Shown here: positions 14,009-17,032 of the stretch, piece after piece
How positions within the stretch are numbered: position 1 is the first letter of the stretch
Layout: every line of letters starts with the position of its first letter
Assembly: GCA_964370765.1 (NCBI GenBank)
Contig: CAYJKW010000047.1
Location: forward strand, 1-17,032
Reading direction: 5' to 3'
Source: CAYJBH01 sp964370765
Lineage (GTDB): Bacteria; Bacillota; Clostridia; Oscillospirales; Ruminococcaceae
Length of the DNA: 17,032 bases
Translations under genes and position numbers: made by a program
Notes under the pieces: generated by a model
The model's database searches: none
Told to the model about the DNA's origin: nothing
What the model saw: the letters and a program-made list of their open reading frames with translations, nothing else

Positions 14009-15973
14009 CTAAAATCTAAAACGACTAACTAATGTTTCAAGTGCGCGTGCCTGATTGGATAACTCTTGGCTGGTAGCTGCACTTTCTTCCGCGGTTGCTG
14101 TATTAGATTGAACAACAGAAGATATCTGCTCTACACCATGATTAATCTGGTTGGAGGCGGCTGCCTGCGCTGAAACCGCTGCTGTAATCCTGTTTACAAG
14201 CTCGCCAAGCTCTGTTGCATTTGTTCCAACCACTCCAATAGAGTTCGATGTTTCGTTTGCAATCTGGTTGCCGTTTCTAACAACTGCAATCGTTTCCTCA
14301 ATCAACAGTGTGGTGTTTTTTGCCGATTCTGCAGATTTTGCTGCAAGATTTCTTACCTCGTCAGCAACAACGGCAAAACCCTTTCCGGAAGCCCCTGCGC
14401 GTGCTGCCTCTACAGCGGCGTTAAGTGCAAGAATATTAGTCTGGAACGCAATATCATCGATTGCCTTTACAATTTTACTAATTTCGGTAGCTTTATCATT
14501 TATCTCCTGCATGGCAGAAAGCATTTGAAGCATCTGCTCATTGCTATGTGCAAGTGCCTGTTGTGATTTTTCGTTGGCAGCTCTTACATCCTGTGCATCT
14601 GTTGCTGTTTGAGCAGTCTGGCTAGCCATATGCTCGATAGTTGTAGCAAGACCTTCTATAGCTGTGGATTGCTCTGTTGCCCCCTGTGCTAACACCTGTG
14701 CACCTGAGGACATCTGATCAGCGCCCGAATTAAGCTGTGAAGTGGCCGTGTTTATCTGTGCCATTGTGGTAGATAGGCTATCTGCGATTAGCACTACAGA
14801 TGTGTAGATAGACCGATAGTCTCCGATATAGGCATCTTCCTTGTTAAAATCGATATTAAGCGTACCATCTGCCATATCGGCAAGTGCAGTATCTAGGTCA
14901 AAGATAATTTCGGACAGGCTGGAGATAATGGCCCCAGTAGATTGTGCAAGCTGATGTGTCTCATCCTTTGTGTTAACAACCGGCACCGGTGAGGTAAGGT
15001 CGCCTTGTGCGAGAGAATTAAGTCTTTCCACACACTGTACAACAGGTTTGCTTATGGACGAGCTTAGATATATTGCAATTACGATGCCAATTGCAATCAT
15101 TATTGAAGAAACTATAAATATAAGAATTATCGAGTTGTTGGCTGTTGCTAAAAGCTCTGCTTCTGTAGATGAAACAGCAATGCTCCATCCATCGGTATTG
15201 GGGATAGGTGCATATGCTTGGTATTGGTTAAGGCCATTGTAATTATATGTGCCTACACCTGTATTACCACTAATCATTTGTTGTTCTATAGCGGCAAGCT
15301 CTGCTAATAAGCTATCGGTTGGATTATTTTTAGCATCCGCTATTGCATTTGACTGAGATAGAACCAAGGAGTAGTCGTTGTATGCAATTGTATTTCCTGT
15401 TTTGTCTAAAATATAGGCACTTCCTGACTCACCAATTGCAACGCTTTCTACAAAATTTTGTAGAACAACAGTGTCACAATAAAAGTACAGCACACCAACA
15501 AATTTTTCACCGTCCATAACAGGTGCAGCTACTGCAATATATGCATCGGACTTATCATCGTTTATATAGGGTTCAGAAAAATATGTTCCTCCAGCTTTAG
15601 CCCCATTATAATAACTACGGTTTGATAGGTCCTCACCTGTAAAAATATCAATACCATTTTCGTCTAGCATGCTACCGAAACGCATATAGTATTGTGCAGT
15701 TTTTGAATCTATATATGCTCTTTTCTCTGAAGTTGAGGCATCAGATGAGTAAAGTATCTCATTGGTTGCAATTTCTCCCACTGCTACAGTATATGTTGCA
15801 ATTGTAGTGCTTGCAGAGTTAGCCGCAATAACTGCAGTTTCCTCTAGTGTGCTTTTTGTTGTTACAATAGAGGAGTTAAGGGTAGTGGTTACCGACATTA
15901 TGCTCAATACAAGGGCAGTTATAACGATCGCCCCTAACACTGCTACAACGATTTTATTCCTAATTTTTTTCAT
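14009..15973 (-). CDS. Methyl-accepting chemotaxis protein with dCache sensor
   Basis: This 654-residue receptor has a first membrane segment (about 7-29), an extracellular dCache-type domain (about 35-275) with RSYYNGAKAG and SEPYINDDKS elements (119-143), and a second membrane segment (about 281-303). A HAMP region and a long coiled-coil signalling domain follow. The hairpin tip is conserved: IVKAIDDIAFQTNILALNAA (501-520), then VEAARAGASGKGFAVVADEV (521-540). It would control CheA and so flagellar direction in response to an external ligand. No CheR-tethering pentapeptide is seen at the C-terminus (RFRF). The start chosen is ATG 15973, with AAGGAGC about 11 nt upstream and a normal positively charged N-terminus. 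An in-frame start at 16018 would precede that RBS. Confidence 0.95.
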   Translation of the reverse strand: MKKIRNKIVVAVLGAIVITALVLSIMSVTTTLNSSIVTTKSTLEETAVIAANSASTTIATYTVAVGEIATNEILYSSDASTSEKRAYIDSKTAQYYMRFGSMLDENGIDIFTGEDLSNRSYYNGAKAGGTYFSEPYINDDKSDAYIAVAAPVMDGEKFVGVLYFYCDTVVLQNFVESVAIGESGSAYILDKTGNTIAYNDYSLVLSQSNAIADAKNNPTDSLLAELAAIEQQMISGNTGVGTYNYNGLNQYQAYAPIPNTDGWSIAVSSTEAELLATANNSIILIFIVSSIMIAIGIVIAIYLSSSISKPVVQCVERLNSLAQGDLTSPVPVVNTKDETHQLAQSTGAIISSLSEIIFDLDTALADMADGTLNIDFNKEDAYIGDYRSIYTSVVLIADSLSTTMAQINTATSQLNSGADQMSSGAQVLAQGATEQSTAIEGLATTIEHMASQTAQTATDAQDVRAANEKSQQALAHSNEQMLQMLSAMQEINDKATEISKIVKAIDDIAFQTNILALNAAVEAARAGASGKGFAVVADEVRNLAAKSAESAKNTTLLIEETIAVVRNGNQIANETSNSIGVVGTNATELGELVNRITAAVSAQAAASNQINHGVEQISSVVQSNTATAEESAATSQELSNQARALETLVSRFRF

Positions 15974-16018
15974 TTTTATAAAAGCTCCTTCTTTCTCACT
16001 TTGCATAAAGAATACCAT

Positions 16019-16048
16019 ATTTTATTGTTTAACACAATATAAAATCAA
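16019..16048 (-). promoter_or_regulatory. Candidate promoter of the chemoreceptor gene
   Basis: Minus strand TTGATT (16048-16043) and TAAAAT (16024-16019) are 18 bp apart, within the 87-nt gap after the EAL gene. No flagellar sigma-D promoter was recognised. Read-through from the upstream EAL gene is also possible because no terminator lies between them. Confidence 0.5.
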
Positions 16049-16060
16049 TAATTAATCTTT

Positions 16061-17032
16061 TTATGTATCACCTGCCACATCGTCATAAATGTATGAATTT
16101 TTGTTGATGAAGTCAACAACATTATTAATAGCCTTAGGTTTTGAGAAAAAGTAGCCTTGAATATAATCGCATTTACAAGAAATACATAGATCTTTTTGCT
16201 CTAACTCTTCAATTCCTTCAACGATAATTTTCTTATTAGTAGATTTAATCCCTAATACAAGATGTTCGAAAAATTTTCTATTTTTTTGAGATTTTGTTGC
16301 AGAAAGTAGAAGGCTTCTGTCGATTTTAATTATATCAAGCGGCAAATCTAACAAAACACTCATATTAGAATATTCAATTCCAAAATCATCAAGCTCAAAA
16401 ACAAATCCCTTTTCCTGCATTTTCTTCATAACAGTTTTCATGTTATAGCTATCTGAAATAAGAACTCTTTCAGTGATTTCAATTTTAATCATAGAGGGCG
16501 GAATATTGTATTTGGATAGGATTGCTAAAACATCTTCAACCATTTCAGGTAAAGCAAATTGATAGTATGGAAAATTTACCGAAACAGACTCAAACTGCGG
16601 ATTTAATTGGTTATTATCCAATAAGCTTTTTAAATCCCTACAAACAATCTCTAAAACTTTATAGGTAATTTTTGTTATAAGCCCGTTTTTTTCAGCCAGA
16701 TCAATAAAACTATTAGGGTATAATAATTTATCATTATCAAGCATTCTCACTAATGCCTCTGCTTGTGTGAAAGTTTTTTTATCAACAGCAAAAATCGGCT
16801 GATAGTGAACTACAAAATCATCATTAGCCAGAGCATCTTTTATTTTTTGCGTCATTAAATTTTGCTCAGACATATTTTGCATAATAGAAATATCGTATAG
16901 ATACCTATCATCGCCTTGTTTTTCTTTTAAGGTACGTACCGAGTAATCAGCAGCGGAAATTAAATCTTTAGAATTTGTAGAAAAAGTAGGATAATCAACC
17001 CTAACAAAAATTAAATCTATAATCATATCAAA
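16061..17032 (-). CDS. EAL-domain c-di-GMP phosphodiesterase, 5' end beyond window
   Basis: The frame stays open to the right edge, so the N-terminus is missing; an ATG at 17026 is not necessarily the start. The first visible part (IDLIFVRVDY, then DLISAADYSVRTLKEKQGDD) looks like the end of a GGDEF domain, so the full protein is probably GGDEF-EAL. The EAL domain looks complete: AEALVRM, SVNFPYYQF, IKIEITER, ELDDFG, IIKIDRS, IIVEGIEE and CDYIQGYFFSKP carry the metal- and substrate-binding Glu, Asn, Glu, Asp-Asp, Lys, Glu and Gln. Phosphodiesterase activity is therefore likely. It lies directly upstream of the chemoreceptor gene on the same strand. Confidence 0.9.
   Translation of the reverse strand, partial: FDMIIDLIFVRVDYPTFSTNSKDLISAADYSVRTLKEKQGDDRYLYDISIMQNMSEQNLMTQKIKDALANDDFVVHYQPIFAVDKKTFTQAEALVRMLDNDKLLYPNSFIDLAEKNGLITKITYKVLEIVCRDLKSLLDNNQLNPQFESVSVNFPYYQFALPEMVEDVLAILSKYNIPPSMIKIEITERVLISDSYNMKTVMKKMQEKGFVFELDDFGIEYSNMSVLLDLPLDIIKIDRSLLLSATKSQKNRKFFEHLVLGIKSTNKKIIVEGIEELEQKDLCISCKCDYIQGYFFSKPKAINNVVDFINKNSYIYDDVAGDT

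Overview
The window looks like chromosomal DNA of an A+T-rich, spore-forming anaerobic Firmicute, probably class Clostridia. The grounds are a SpoIIP sporulation gene, strong GGAGG-type ribosome binding sites, sigma-A-like promoters, a Firmicute-type EutT and c-di-GMP/chemotaxis genes. I cannot name the genus.

Layout: positions 1-260 hold a minus-strand tRNA operon (Lys-Met-Glu, the last cut by the window edge) with a consensus promoter at 276-304. A plus-strand gene at 587-826 encodes a 79-residue spare glycyl-radical protein (GrcA type) behind a long leader. Convergent to it is spoIIP (886-1950, minus). Divergent from spoIIP is an ethanolamine-utilisation operon, eutA-eutB-eutC-eutL-eutM-eutT-eutS-eutP (2208-8864), closed by a large bidirectional hairpin at 8905-8947.

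The eut genes form a partial bacterial microcompartment system. EutBC is the B12-dependent lyase that splits ethanolamine into acetaldehyde and ammonia. EutA reactivates it, EutT makes its adenosylcobalamin, and EutL, EutM and EutS build shell facets. EutP is a P-loop protein reported elsewhere to be an acetate kinase. Genes for the vertex protein EutN, the aldehyde and alcohol dehydrogenases, the phosphotransacylase and the EutVW regulators are absent here, so any such functions must lie elsewhere. Two points stand out. eutA has a good Shine-Dalgarno and full homology only if it starts at an ATT codon. EutT carries an extra C-terminal domain that repeats a motif from its own N-terminus.

The right half (8983-17032) is all on the minus strand and mostly concerns signalling and membranes. 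It holds a DUF4234 membrane protein, a 980-residue receptor with two solute-binding domains, a degenerate GGDEF and an intact EAL domain, a YgbA/YbaN-type pair behind a promoter with a palindrome over its -10 box, a dCache chemoreceptor, and an EAL phosphodiesterase cut by the right edge. No mobile element, CRISPR array or integrase was seen.
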